DNA from: Balanoglossus misakiensis
Taxonomy: Eukaryota; Hemichordata
Direction of reading: 5' to 3'
NCBI GenBank assembly: GCA_040954595.2
Contig: CM082578.2
Location: 12,028,001 to 12,092,000, forward strand
Length of the DNA: 64,000 bases
Of this stretch, positions 14,701 through 25,700 are shown one piece after another (positions within the stretch are counted from its first letter, which is position 1; the number at the start of each line of letters is the position of its first letter). The position numbers were made by a program, and so were the translations under genes. The notes beneath the pieces were generated by a model. That model made no database searches, had not been told where the DNA came from, and was given only the letters and a program-made list of their open reading frames with translations.

Positions 14701-14907
14701 CACACCTATTTGGTTTTACTAACTGCAATATACTCGAAGTATGATTTTTACACGCTGCACATCATACCATGAAATTTATGTCATCGTATTGCACTCTGTG
14801 AGCATTTTTATGACAGATCATTTACTCAGTACTCGGTGCTTAGACTATGAAATCACGGTCAACTAACCGGCGATGTTTTACCCTTTTCTTTTTGCTATAT
14901 CACGCAG

Positions 14908-14990
14908 AGTCAGCCTGATTTTGATCTGCCACCTTTATCTGCATCGCTTCCCCATGGACAGACAGACGTGCGGACTCCAAATAGAAAGCT
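14908..14990 (+). CDS. Cys-loop anion channel, exon for the signature Cys-loop (partial gene)
   Basis: An 83-bp internal exon of a pentameric ligand-gated ion channel. A pyrimidine-rich acceptor (ending CACGCAG) precedes it and a strong donor (GTAAGTATT) follows. The first base completes a split codon, then comes VSLILIC, the 13-residue loop HLYLHRFPMDRQT, and CGLQIES. The two cysteines enclose exactly 13 residues and the FPMD core is intact; this disulfide loop couples the ligand-binding domain to the pore in all family members. The exon ends in phase 1, and its T pairs with TC at 34540 to make Phe, giving ES-F-GYT as in glycine receptors. From memory, 83 bp is also the size of this exon in vertebrate GABA-A and glycine receptor genes. 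The next exon is 19.5 kb downstream. The call of a Cys-loop receptor is secure; the ligand is unknown. Confidence 0.93.
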
Positions 14991-15739
14991 GTAAGTATTC
15001 CCCCAATTAATTTGTGTTTTTTTCTCTCTCTCTCCTGTGAGTACGACAATCAAGAAGTTGAATCCGATCACACGTGGCTTCCTTGCTAAATCAGAGTAAT
15101 GCGTAATGCCGTCACAATGGATCCTGATTTGATTTCATTTAAAGGAGAAAGCGATGCCGCGGCTATCCCCGTCTTAACGCGCTGCGCAACCAGTCGGACT
15201 CCTCCCCTTCGCCACACTGAATAATCCCCGTCTATAGTGTTCCGTTCGGCGGGTCCCTTCCGAGTTCTGCGATATCGGAGACCTTTGGTATTTTCTAATA
15301 GCATACCGTTATTCATGGCCTAGTTATCAATATTGACGACTGAAATAGAGACACGATTTGTCCATTGCTGCCATTATATTAGCCAACCTCTTCACGCGAT
15401 CGTTTCTACGAGGTTTCCACGGAAACCGCGTTTAGCGTCAATTTGGCGCGGTTTATCGAAAGTGTCAGTAAGGAGGAGAGCGTCGGCCAATTAAACGATT
15501 TGAGCTGATAGTCCGAAAATCGCTGTCCTTCAGTTCTTGAGCAATGAGCAGTATTAGACCTAAATGAAATAATATTATGCAGAGTTTTGAGGCTCCTGGT
15601 GCACGCATCTTTAATGATCCACAGCTCGGCAAGTGTATACATGTAGTTGCTGGAAGGAACAAAGGGTGGTTTTGATCCCCGGGCATATGTGATGATTTCT
15701 TTCATTTGAAGTTTAATTTTCCCGAGGAACCATAACACA

Positions 15740-15759
15740 GGGGTGGGGGGACGGGAGGG
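15740..15759 (+). other. G-quadruplex motif (plus strand)
   Basis: The + strand reads GGGGTGGGGGGACGGGAGGG: four runs of at least three G with loops of one or two bases. It lies 750 bp inside the large intron, so it would be present in the nascent transcript. Confidence 0.65.
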
Positions 15760-16176
15760 CGGACAAAGCCACTGGGAGTTAGGCGGTTAAAACTGCCGTT
15801 AAAGTCAACCCTCTAAGTTGGTGCGTTTCGCCAATGAGGTGAGCGGAATGTCACGCCCCTAGCTCCAGGGCAGAACGTCTGTTCATCGCATCATCATTCC
15901 ACCGGTGGATTGCTACCCGGAGTAACGTAGAATTTCCCTACCGACACGGGCCAGCCGTTACTCCGCTATGTACTCACACAGTGGGAACGTGACACCTGAG
16001 TGTGCCATAAACCAGTTTAACAAACGCAGCCTCACAGATATGAACTTTTAGCATTTCAAGGATTTTATGTAATTGGCTCGCGATTGCAGATTGTGCCGCA
16101 AGGGTTCCTCCGGCAATTTTCCTTCTGATGACATCTTAACACCTTTAACACAGCGGCCACTTCTGACAGGCATCTG

Positions 16177-16221
16177 GAATGGGGAGAGGGGCGGAGAGAG
16201 AGGGAGAGTGGGAGAGGGAGG

Positions 16222-16269
<48 letters not shown>
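16177..16269. repeat. Purine-rich tract ending in (GA)22
   Basis: GGGGAGAGGGGCGGAGAG-type purine DNA runs into a perfect GA dinucleotide repeat at 16226-16269. The tract is almost pure purine on one strand over about 90 bp, so it has the mirror symmetry needed for triplex (H-DNA) formation. The poly-Ser/Leu and poly-Glu/Arg ORFs across it are artefacts of the repeat. Confidence 0.9.
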
Positions 16270-16271
<2 letters not shown>

Positions 16272-17197
16272 ACTGATTGATGACGTAATTCGTTTGACAT
16301 TCATGCTGTACTGACCTTACTCCTTACATCAATAATAATGAAAGTTTCGGCTCTCTCATTTTAAACCTGATAAATTTTTCACGCACCACTTCATGTTGCA
16401 AACTTGCCCCTAAAATTTATGTTAACTTTATAAGCATCCCTCGACCATGTCATTCCAATCTATCTAACTGGGAGTGTAGATCTATGTTATGTTTTATATT
16501 TGCCCGCAAAATGCCAAATGCAATCATAGTATGTTTTGTAACAACTCAATTTGCGATATTAAATGTAGAATAAAAATTCCCATGACAACATGAAATTCCC
16601 GGATGAAATAGAGTGACTGTATACCTTGCGGCAGTGATACGAGGTTTCTTATAAATTGTTAATACTAGTAGTAGTTCAAGATTGCTTCGCGCGTAATGCA
16701 ATTGCGTGGCTGATATCGTGTTTTGGCCCTGATACAGTAAAGGTTCTTAATTGAGGAGGAAATACTGATTCCAGGTAGTCAGACTTTGTCAATCAGTGCT
16801 ACAATGTGCAACAGACGTTAATAATGTTACCGATCACAGGTCCGGCTTAACATGCGCTAGGTGATCGAATTGCAAGGTCGTATTTAAGGCAAACCCCATG
16901 GGTACTTGTCAGCGATGTATCCGCTTTCTGATATCAGGTATTTCTTTCATCTATTTTTAAAACGGGTCCGTGACAGGGAGGTGTTGACACACGATTTGTA
17001 CTTGCTTTTCGCGAACCTATAGTGTTTAGTTTCCCTTCGAGTTTTTGAAGACACGTTTGCGATCAGCAAGAAAATGCCACATAAAATGAAGTTTCGTCAG
17101 AAGAGTCTGAGTTATTAATATAATGCTATAGTTATGTGCTATGCGAGCCCGTAATTGACATGCATAATCGAGAGGAAAAAATATTTGCTTTTAACTT

Positions 17198-17301
17198 TTG
17201 CGCACAAGATACTATCTTGTGCTCACAAGAAACGTGCCATTTCGTGCTCAAAGAAAATTCTTGTGCTCATGAGAAACTATCGTGTGCTCACAAGATACTA
17301 T
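17198..17301. repeat. Degenerate minisatellite with palindromic core
   Basis: About five variant units built on TGTGCTCACAAGA-like sequence. The last two are 21-bp neighbours (17260-17280 and 17281-17301) matching at 17 of 21 positions. The unit core CTTGTG-CT-CACAAG (17216-17229) is itself an inverted repeat with a 2-base centre, so each unit can fold. Confidence 0.65.
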
Positions 17302-19501
17302 TCTGTGTGTTCAATATGGAAAAAAAAATTGCTCTCAAATATGTCTCTTATAGACGTTCATACTCAGACTATGACAACCCCTCGGTACGCTCTGAGGACA
17401 AAAAGGAACCGAAATAACATATGAAAGGCAGCAATTTGGCATTCGACGGAGAAAGTGCAGTTCTGTATATATTCTGATGTGCTTAAAATCCCAATTACTA
17501 TTCTTTGGTCAGGATGCGACCTAGCTCAGCTGCCAGGAACGTTGAAGCGAAAACCACGAGGAATTAAACACGAGGCGATATTCATTGAAATCGAAACCGC
17601 ATTGATTTTCGCACATTGTCGTTAGAGATAAGATGATTTCACATCACCAGCAATTTTGATACTCATCTCTGTTGCAATTGGAAGTAATGTGTTACAGGGA
17701 AATTCGGTATGCCGCAAATGTTCAACAAGAGTCCTATCAGCATCAGAAATGTCTCCACGAGGGAGAAAAAAAAGTGTCGGGGGAATATTGTGCGTGTATT
17801 ATGATTGAAAACTTCCATGCTCGAGTACAATTAGGTGGGGATTGGGGTTTTAATGAGTGTCCGGACACATAGGAATTGAGGGTTCGTTGACTCCCGCGGA
17901 ATCACGTTTAAACCCCCATTTGAAGGGATCGTGTGCGTATCAACGGCGATTTAATCTCGATAAGAGATCGTGTATAACATGTTCGCGGTTGACGCTGAAA
18001 AGTCGCCGGCATTTTGACATTTTGAAGGCTTGGCTCCAGTTGCCCTTTTTTCAGATCGAGTGATTTTTAACGATCAGGCTTGGGAATAAAATATCCATCA
18101 TGGTAAGACGCGCGCTTGCAAGTGCATCGAAAGATATGCATTTTCAAACAATCTCAGTTTCTATGTTTGCCCATCTCCAGTGAGACAAAGCGCTTGCAAC
18201 TATTCATCGAGAGCCGTCACGGTGACATAAGATTACGATTTCACGCATGCGCTGGACTAGTAACGGCCTTCGGTGCGATCCGCCCGCTGACCTTACAACT
18301 GACCTTGTCTTCAAATCGGATTAACATTTGATTGAAAAAAAAATCAGGAAGCACGGGTCAATCCCCTGACGAATTTAGACTTCTGTTGCAAACTCATTAC
18401 TGCATCGATTCGAAAATACTTTCCCCATCAACGCTGTATGGGCGAGCTTTCTACCAGTCGATTTGGTTTTCAGACTTAGGCCTAAAGTTGAGTGTAATGA
18501 GCTACCTGTGTTAAGATTTCATGAGCACCATGTTTTTAGTTCGCCAGAAAGAAGTTGGTTGCATTTACACTACAGCGTATATAGCAGTTTAACTTTTGTT
18601 TTCAAGTTTCACTAAAATTGTGTTTCCCTGCCCTCCCGTTATCCAAAGTTCGGATTTTTTAAAGGAAGTACATGTATCAGGGTCCACAGAGCGGCGCGTT
18701 TGAAGATTTAGTCGGTTGTCTTGACAAGCTTGATCGATCGACTTTTATAAACGACCGACCATATCCCATTTACCCACGCTGTGCGAGCAATACTTTGTGG
18801 CAGAGCCGGGGTCGTTTACCTGTCCGTCGACATCAAAATATCGAATGCGTGTCGGTTCACAGTAAAGTCGACGTTCAAGGAAGATTCTCCATTCGCGGTC
18901 GTTCCACTTTTGAGCGACCATGTTGAATTCTAAATAGCGAAATGTTCTTCCCACACCGAAGAAGCTCTCTGATTATCTAGTGCCGTATTGGTAACAGAAC
19001 ACATTAGCTGGTCTTAGTATCATTTCAAAGTTGAAGTTGCCCCCACTTTGTTTGTCTACACTTGCGGTGTTAGCTTTCTTGCATGGTATGCCATGCACTG
19101 CAAAAATCTTGATTGCTCCGTCATGAGGGACACGAACCGTAGGTAAACAGTATTAACGTTCCACGGTTGTACATCGTCCAGAGTGGATTGTCGACTGAAC
19201 ATAATCGCGAAGTACGTGTTTGACATCAACTCGTTAGCGCGGCTACTGCCAGGCTACTTTCACACACTCTCCCCTGATACCTAAAATCCCATATGCCTTA
19301 AGCCACATTTCTCATTATTAACACATTTCCCACTTTCCATTTAAACATTCAATTTCCGACGCCGTCCAGTTGATTTAAATGCCAATGAGGCCCATTTTCT
19401 AAGTCGCGGGTGTCGCTGACATTTGTGTAACCGCGTGCGTGTTTCTCACTCCTACGTGGCTGTTTTCAACTCACCGAGAAAATGTCATCATAATAAGTCA
19501 C

Positions 19502-19741
19502 TTTCATGACCCCTATATGACCCTACATCATTGTACTTCCGTTATTGTGGGGTTCTCAAAATCTTATATTTTGGGACAAGAAACGTGTAAAATCTTGCAT
19601 GAAAAAGAGTCACCTTCGTACTTCAGTACATAATTTATTCACTACAGCTGCAATTATGGAGTTTGTGTAGACGTTTTAGACAACTTGATGGGTATTACCA
19701 ACGGAAGTACGAGGATATAAGGTCATGTAGGGGTCATGAAA
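19502..19741. mobile_element. Foldback (MITE-like) element with about 42-bp terminal inverted repeats
   Basis: The left arm (19502-19543, containing TTTCATGACCCCTATATGAC and GTACTTCCGTT) reappears reverse-complemented at 19700-19741 with only a few mismatches, around a 156-bp AT-rich centre. As a sign of the symmetry, both strands encode the peptide FHDPYMTL in this interval. No transposase is present, so if mobile it would be a non-autonomous element. I could not identify clear target-site duplications. Confidence 0.65.
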
Positions 19742-20981
19742 ATGGCCAATTGAAGATTTCCATACTATTAGATCTCGGTCGGTGAAATCACGGTTGCAAT
19801 GAAATCTCGTTCGGTTTCGTATCTGGGGTATACTTGTGTGACTTCTGATTGACTGAGGCAATTGCAGCGAACTGCATCATGTGACGAGCATGACACAGAT
19901 TATACGCACAGTATTTAAACGACGCGACCGGTATAGCACGCTGCGAAGTGGGCGATATGATGGTAAATTTTCGCGCCTATTTATACACAGAATTATATTC
20001 GTTTCGATAATCAACCGCTCTGGCACAATGCCGCCTCAGCCCAGACAGCTATAGTTAGTCGGGGCTTGGGACCAGTGAAAATGCCAAATGAAGCGTTTAT
20101 CAACATGGAGTCTGCAAAAGAAATGAGCACCGCTGTGCCGCTTGTCAGTCATGATTTCGATCTCGTTGAAAACGTCATTTCGCCCGGCACAATCCACTTC
20201 AGGCTTCAACGCTGTGTACTTGGCCGACTTTTACGGTCACTTATCAGAAATGATTAAATTCATACAAGATCAATCGATAGTTGATAAGAAACGCTTTAAT
20301 GGCCGCGCGGTTTTTGTTCTGGATGATGCCGCCTATGTGGAGATGCAGACTACACCCACATTGTGCAGTCGCCTTTCACTTTTTTTTCTATTCGAGGAAA
20401 AAAATGTGATAAAATGAGATTACCTGCCAGACAACTCAATAACATTTACCTGACGGAATCAGAAAAATATATACATATTCAAAGAAGGCGGAATGAAAGT
20501 AATGCCGAGAAGGAGTGTATTGACTCGTGCAGATTGGCCCCCAGCTCTTATCGTACATAGTGAACGTGGACGCCGCACACATAATCACTGAACAGATATT
20601 TCCTATGCTTGATCAAAACTGACGATACATTAGTCGCGAACTTTTACCTTTAAAATATCTTTTTTAAACCTACAGTGATGGATTTTCTTGTATTTGTTTA
20701 GTCTTACATCAGTCACCATCTAACAGTTTCCACAACAGAATGTTTTTTTTTGCCATTCATTATTTTTCTTCAGTTTTCGTCTCTGCATTCAGATACTCTT
20801 TTTCACTGCGGGCTATACCTTGCACAAGGAAAGAGCAATGTGATAGAGTTGTTTCAAATTTAATCAACCGTGACCGTAAGTTAAAATGCTGAGGACAAAA
20901 AAAAGCGATGAAAGTGAAGGTCCCCTGCGGGTACAGCTACATCTGTGCGTTGGCATGAAAACATGTCTCTTTGTCGTCGAG

Positions 20982-21001
20982 GAGAGAGAGAGAGAGAGAG
21001 A
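20982..21001. repeat. (GA)10 microsatellite
   Basis: A perfect GA dinucleotide run followed by AAAACG. It is short and intronic. Confidence 0.9.
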
Positions 21002-22749
21002 AAACGAATTGATGACTATCTTGTTTTGTGGTCATGCACGCGTTCCTCATGGATGAGAACCGCGTACATTAATACAGAGGAGAGGGCAGTTACACCAGTG
21101 GCTCTTCGGCAGAGCCATCTCCGTAATGCACCTTACTGCTGGAAGCACAAAAGAACATGTCGGATATAAGTAACCGGTCTTTGCCACTGGCAAAAGACGA
21201 AATCTCAGACAACCACAGCCCCTGTGGTATTCATCTGAGGTAAAAGATAAAATAAAATGCTTTTATCGGAAATTTTCTCAGAGTTTAGTGTACGTTCAGC
21301 TGCTGCGGACATAGTTTCGTTATAATAAGGAGGGCATTGCATCGGCGTAAAAGTTGAAGGTACTTTGTTGACGGGCCCCGCGCGAATCTTCATGGCGGTC
21401 CCTTGGTTCAAAATGGCGACGGGAAAGTATTTACGGCATGATTTTATCATGGTCAGAAAAATGCCCGCGGTACACCGGATTGTTCAACGGAGAGTGTCGG
21501 TGTTTTGAATGAAACACTAAAGTCACTGTGAGCGATGTTAAAGTCTTACGCATGCTACCCGTATCTCTACATAAACGTTTCTTTAAAAGATTTTCAGGGA
21601 ATTTTTGAAAACAGCAGAAGTGCATGACGGGAAAGCCCGCCATGATTATAAGGTCAATGGTTCTTTTATATGAATAAGCCCCTTATATTCTTAATGTTTT
21701 TGTACGCTGCGAGTTTGAAAATAAAGACAGAATTTCTCCATTGCCATGGGAACGAAACGAATTTTGACTGCACGAACATCCAAGAAAGTAGAGGCTTCAA
21801 AATAAGTGTCGTCGTTATGACGCAAGCGATGGCCTCGTTATGGCATGTTGGTATAAATTCACGAGAAACAATGGCAGATAGCACTTTCCCAATGTATATA
21901 TTTATTTACGCGTATGTATTCTTCTCGAAGTACTCGACTTAAGCTTCTAGCAGAAGGAGAAGGAAAAAAAACGTCTCAAACTAAAAGCTTAATGAAACTC
22001 GAATTGATTGCACATGTGTCCATTTATCGTGAGCTCGTTTTCTGCGAGAGTGGAAAAAATCGGTTATTGTTGCGATCGATTGCCTGCGCAGCCAAAGCAA
22101 TAAGGTCATCGCAGACAACAAATATCAGTAATTCTCCCGCAAGAGCGCGGAATAGCTAAAATGCCAGCCTCGCTGCTGGAAAACGAATTGGATGTGAACT
22201 TTCGAACAGTCAGGGGCATGTATAAAAAATGTCTCCGTAGAACGCGAACACGACTGGCATGTCTGATTGCGTCTGATATAGTGATGTGGGGTGGAGTGAG
22301 ATACATTGGTAAAAGAATCATAGTAGGTGAGCTTTGCATTAGTCGACGTGTCTACAAGGTATATATTTAACCGAGAGTATCACCCTTTTCATGAACACAG
22401 CTTTACTGGCATTAAGGCAAGCATGTGCAAATGAGAGTATACAATTTCCTGCACGCTTTAACTCATTCAGTAACGCACCTCCAGCAGACCACTAATCGCG
22501 GAATGTCTCCTATTCATAAATCTGTCCAACGCACAAAGTGTGATATACAAGATAGGTTCAAAAGCTAATTGAGCTAATTCCGATGACGAGTGCAAGTTTC
22601 GTGTTCCACTTAAAAACTTCGACTATATCATTGTAAATTTTGCATATAAACTCTTGATTGATTTTCGCCAGTATCGCTTTGAGCTGTAGCAGACTGGTGT
22701 AGTGTGTAGGAGTGCGAGAAACGTAAAAGGCTAAATGCTCCTGGGTCTT

Positions 22750-22774
22750 CCCCCTCCCCCTCCCCCATTCCCCC
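22750..22774 (-). other. G-quadruplex motif (minus strand)
   Basis: The + strand has four runs of five C separated by T, T and ATT. The minus strand thus carries G5-A-G5-A-G5-AAT-G5, a strong quadruplex motif; the + strand could form an i-motif. It is intronic. Confidence 0.7.
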
Positions 22775-25700
22775 ACACACCACAACCCCGTACCCTGAGT
22801 TGTTAAAAACCATGCCTAGGGTAGGTACTGGCTATTGTAAAAACGAGGGATATAAAGAAGATCCTGACTAGCCAGATAAATGAGCAGAGAGGGAAAGGTC
22901 GAGCATCTCCGGTTAAAACATAACGTTAACATGATATAAAGCGAGGAGGTTAAACATCTTAACCCCTCCTATAAATTTTAGAAACACACTTAACTCTTGT
23001 CGACGGCAAATTTACGTAACTGCATACTACTTGGCCAAGTCAAGAGCAATTTTCTCAATGACTTTGCTTCCTTTACATCGCCGTAAACAAATATTTTGTC
23101 GAACAAATTGCCGACATCAAGCCGTCAGCATATTGCAGAATTCCAACATTGCGTTTTGTGTCAATTTTCCCTTTACATGATATTTCATCAGTTTTGATGG
23201 TATTTTTACAGGGTAAACTAGGCCATGTCTTTCTCAGATCAACCTTGCCGGGTGTTTCACTTTAGTATTCCTCTTGAAAGTGTTCTTCGGTGGTAAACTT
23301 TCCGAAATCTCGTAGAACCTTTCCGCAGGTTGCTGTCTTGATGTACAGATAAAAGGAACGGTTTGTTTATTTTATTTCTGTGAAGAGATCCAGGGGTTTA
23401 CGATCAAACGACGTGATGCAACCCCGATCGATCGATGCACCTTCAGACTGAGTAATAGATGGGACGTAATATTAACCAGGTTTCTCTAAACGTATACACT
23501 CAGCAGTGCTGGCGGTTTATTCTGGTATCTTAGCATCCCTCGCGAGTTGAAGACATAAACATGGCGGAAGCTATCTGCACTTTCTCGACTTATCGAGGGA
23601 CACGATGATAAATAACTGTTTTCCAACTGTGGGTGTTTAAAGTCCATCGACTTTACACGTTTCCATGCACCAAGGGTGCTCTGAAGTGTTTTTATCAACC
23701 TTACCGAGGACGACGTGTAGCATATTTTTACTGCCTGTCAGCGAAGGTCGCCCCAGAGTGCGAGGACTTGCATATGCACTGACAAAATGGTCTATTTATA
23801 ATTAATAACGCTTAATAGCACCGATGGCGGTATAGCGATTAATCATTTAGAAGGTCATTAATTCCTTTCCGCTGTGTTTTGTGTGAGCATATTTTTTTCC
23901 TCCTAAAATTTAACCAAAACAACTCGGATCGTTGTATCATTCCATTCACGCGTGCTCGCCTGACACGCACTGAGTTGGCAGGGCGATAATCCGACGGGGC
24001 TGAAAGGGACCTCCTTCGGATTAATATCTGTCCACGCGCTGACTTTTCAGGACTTCTCCTCGACGTCAAAGGAAAGGAAGTCGACGGCCGCCGCAAATCT
24101 CGGCCAGCAGACCGCGTCGTATAATGAGATCCTGCTAATGCAGGGTCCGGAACGCGCGCGTTTCCCTTTCCGAAGTATGAATTCCTAGCTGCTTAATTAG
24201 TTCTTCCAGACATGACGGGTGTCGCATACCGATGCTGCGCTTCTTCAAGTTGTCAAATTAAAGTACACATTATCCGAAGAAGAAAAGTCCGCGCACGTCG
24301 CGTGAACTTAAGGGGAAAAAATCTTCTAACCCCATTTTCATGATAGAAACATCACGACGGTCTGTCAAAAGTAATTGTCATTGACAAATATTCTGCAGGC
24401 AAGGATTACGCGTCATTCGGCACCTTTCAGCAATTTAATATACAAAATGCGCAAAATAGTCCGAACTCTCTTTTTTTCGACTTGTTTAAGATGTGGTAAC
24501 CCCAAAACATTTGTCTAAGACGCAAGCAAAAAGTGAAGGAAGCCATTGACCATGATAGAATTCTCGGGCACGCGGGATGAACGGCGCATCGGTAATACTT
24601 AATATGTATATGTGTCGTCAGGAAGGAATCGCAGTCATGCATGCATTATTTATACCTGTTGTAAATGGAAATATGCCGGCTATGGCGAATCGATGGACGG
24701 TTTAATAACGCCACAGTTTTGAAGAAGAAACCGAGACGTCTGACAGACTGACACGCGAGTAGGAGGCCGACCGAGAGGTCAGCGTGGCGGGTTACGCGGT
24801 AATGCGCCACACGGTGCTCATCGAAGCCGTGCATCAGGGATGGCAATAATAGATGCAAACTACCTCTTTACTGAACAAGTAACTTTGTTATGTGTTTGTC
24901 CGGAATGCGTTCGCACATATGCAAATTCATCGCGTAATTATCGTCACTCCAGGCATAATTACTGAAATTTAATTATCACATCGATTGCGATTGCAAGTTG
25001 ATCATCATTTTGTTTTCATCCGACCGATCCGTTTTAATTTGACCTATAGTATTTTGCATCTTGTTATTACAACAATTTATCGAATTTGCTGGTCACAAAC
25101 TACTGTGACCTCGTTAGTGGTGAGATTTACCATCACATCTGGCAAAATGCGGATTTCCTAACCTTGCATTCATCGCAGACTGACTATTATGTGATTCGCG
25201 ATAGTAAGAGGATTTTTTTCTGAATCCTTTTTTTTTTTTTTCGATTTTCCAATATTGTTCAGTTCCTCGCATCAAAAGACCTGGCCTCCTTTTAGCGCTG
25301 AAAAGAGTAGTTTGCGTAATGCTCGTCTGGTGAAATTTCAGTGAACTCTTTAGAGTCCTGGTTTTAAAGAGTGTGCGTATAACACGGCTTTTCCCACGTT
25401 GCAGACGAGACATTTCTATTCTGATTGCCTCGAATCGCACACAATTCCCCCACAGCTGCGACATCACGTTGCTGCAATGCTCGCTGAAAGACAACGCTGC
25501 ACTCTCAGGGTCGTGAATTATCCCCCGTTTTGAATCGGCTGCCGCAGACGAAAAAGAATAAAGAAACATTTATTTTTAATCAACAGCAGTGAAAGTAACG
25601 ACAGTTATGAAAACCACACAAAAAGAGCCCCGAACGTTTTACATTCACCTATCTGATCTTCGAGCCACGCAAAAGGGTGTGGCTGATCCGTCTTCCGCGG

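Larger units (their letters stand above)
1..14907. other. Non-coding stretch, probably intron upstream of the Cys-loop exon
   Basis: No exon could be supported here. In this receptor family the exon just before the Cys-loop exon carries a W-x-P-D type motif of the ligand-binding domain. I looked at the TGG codons on the + strand before 14908 and found none in a suitable open, splice-flanked context. The ligand-binding-domain exons and the promoter are therefore probably left of the window, and this stretch is probably part of one very long intron. Its ORFs (longest 165 codons, 13021-13518) have no recognisable domains and are no longer than chance allows at this base composition. The small repeats and structural motifs inside it are listed separately. 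Confidence 0.6.

Noticed and set aside
25114-25569. 151-codon minus-strand ORF in the large intron
   Set aside because: No motif, low-complexity Lys run from a T homopolymer, and length within chance expectation.
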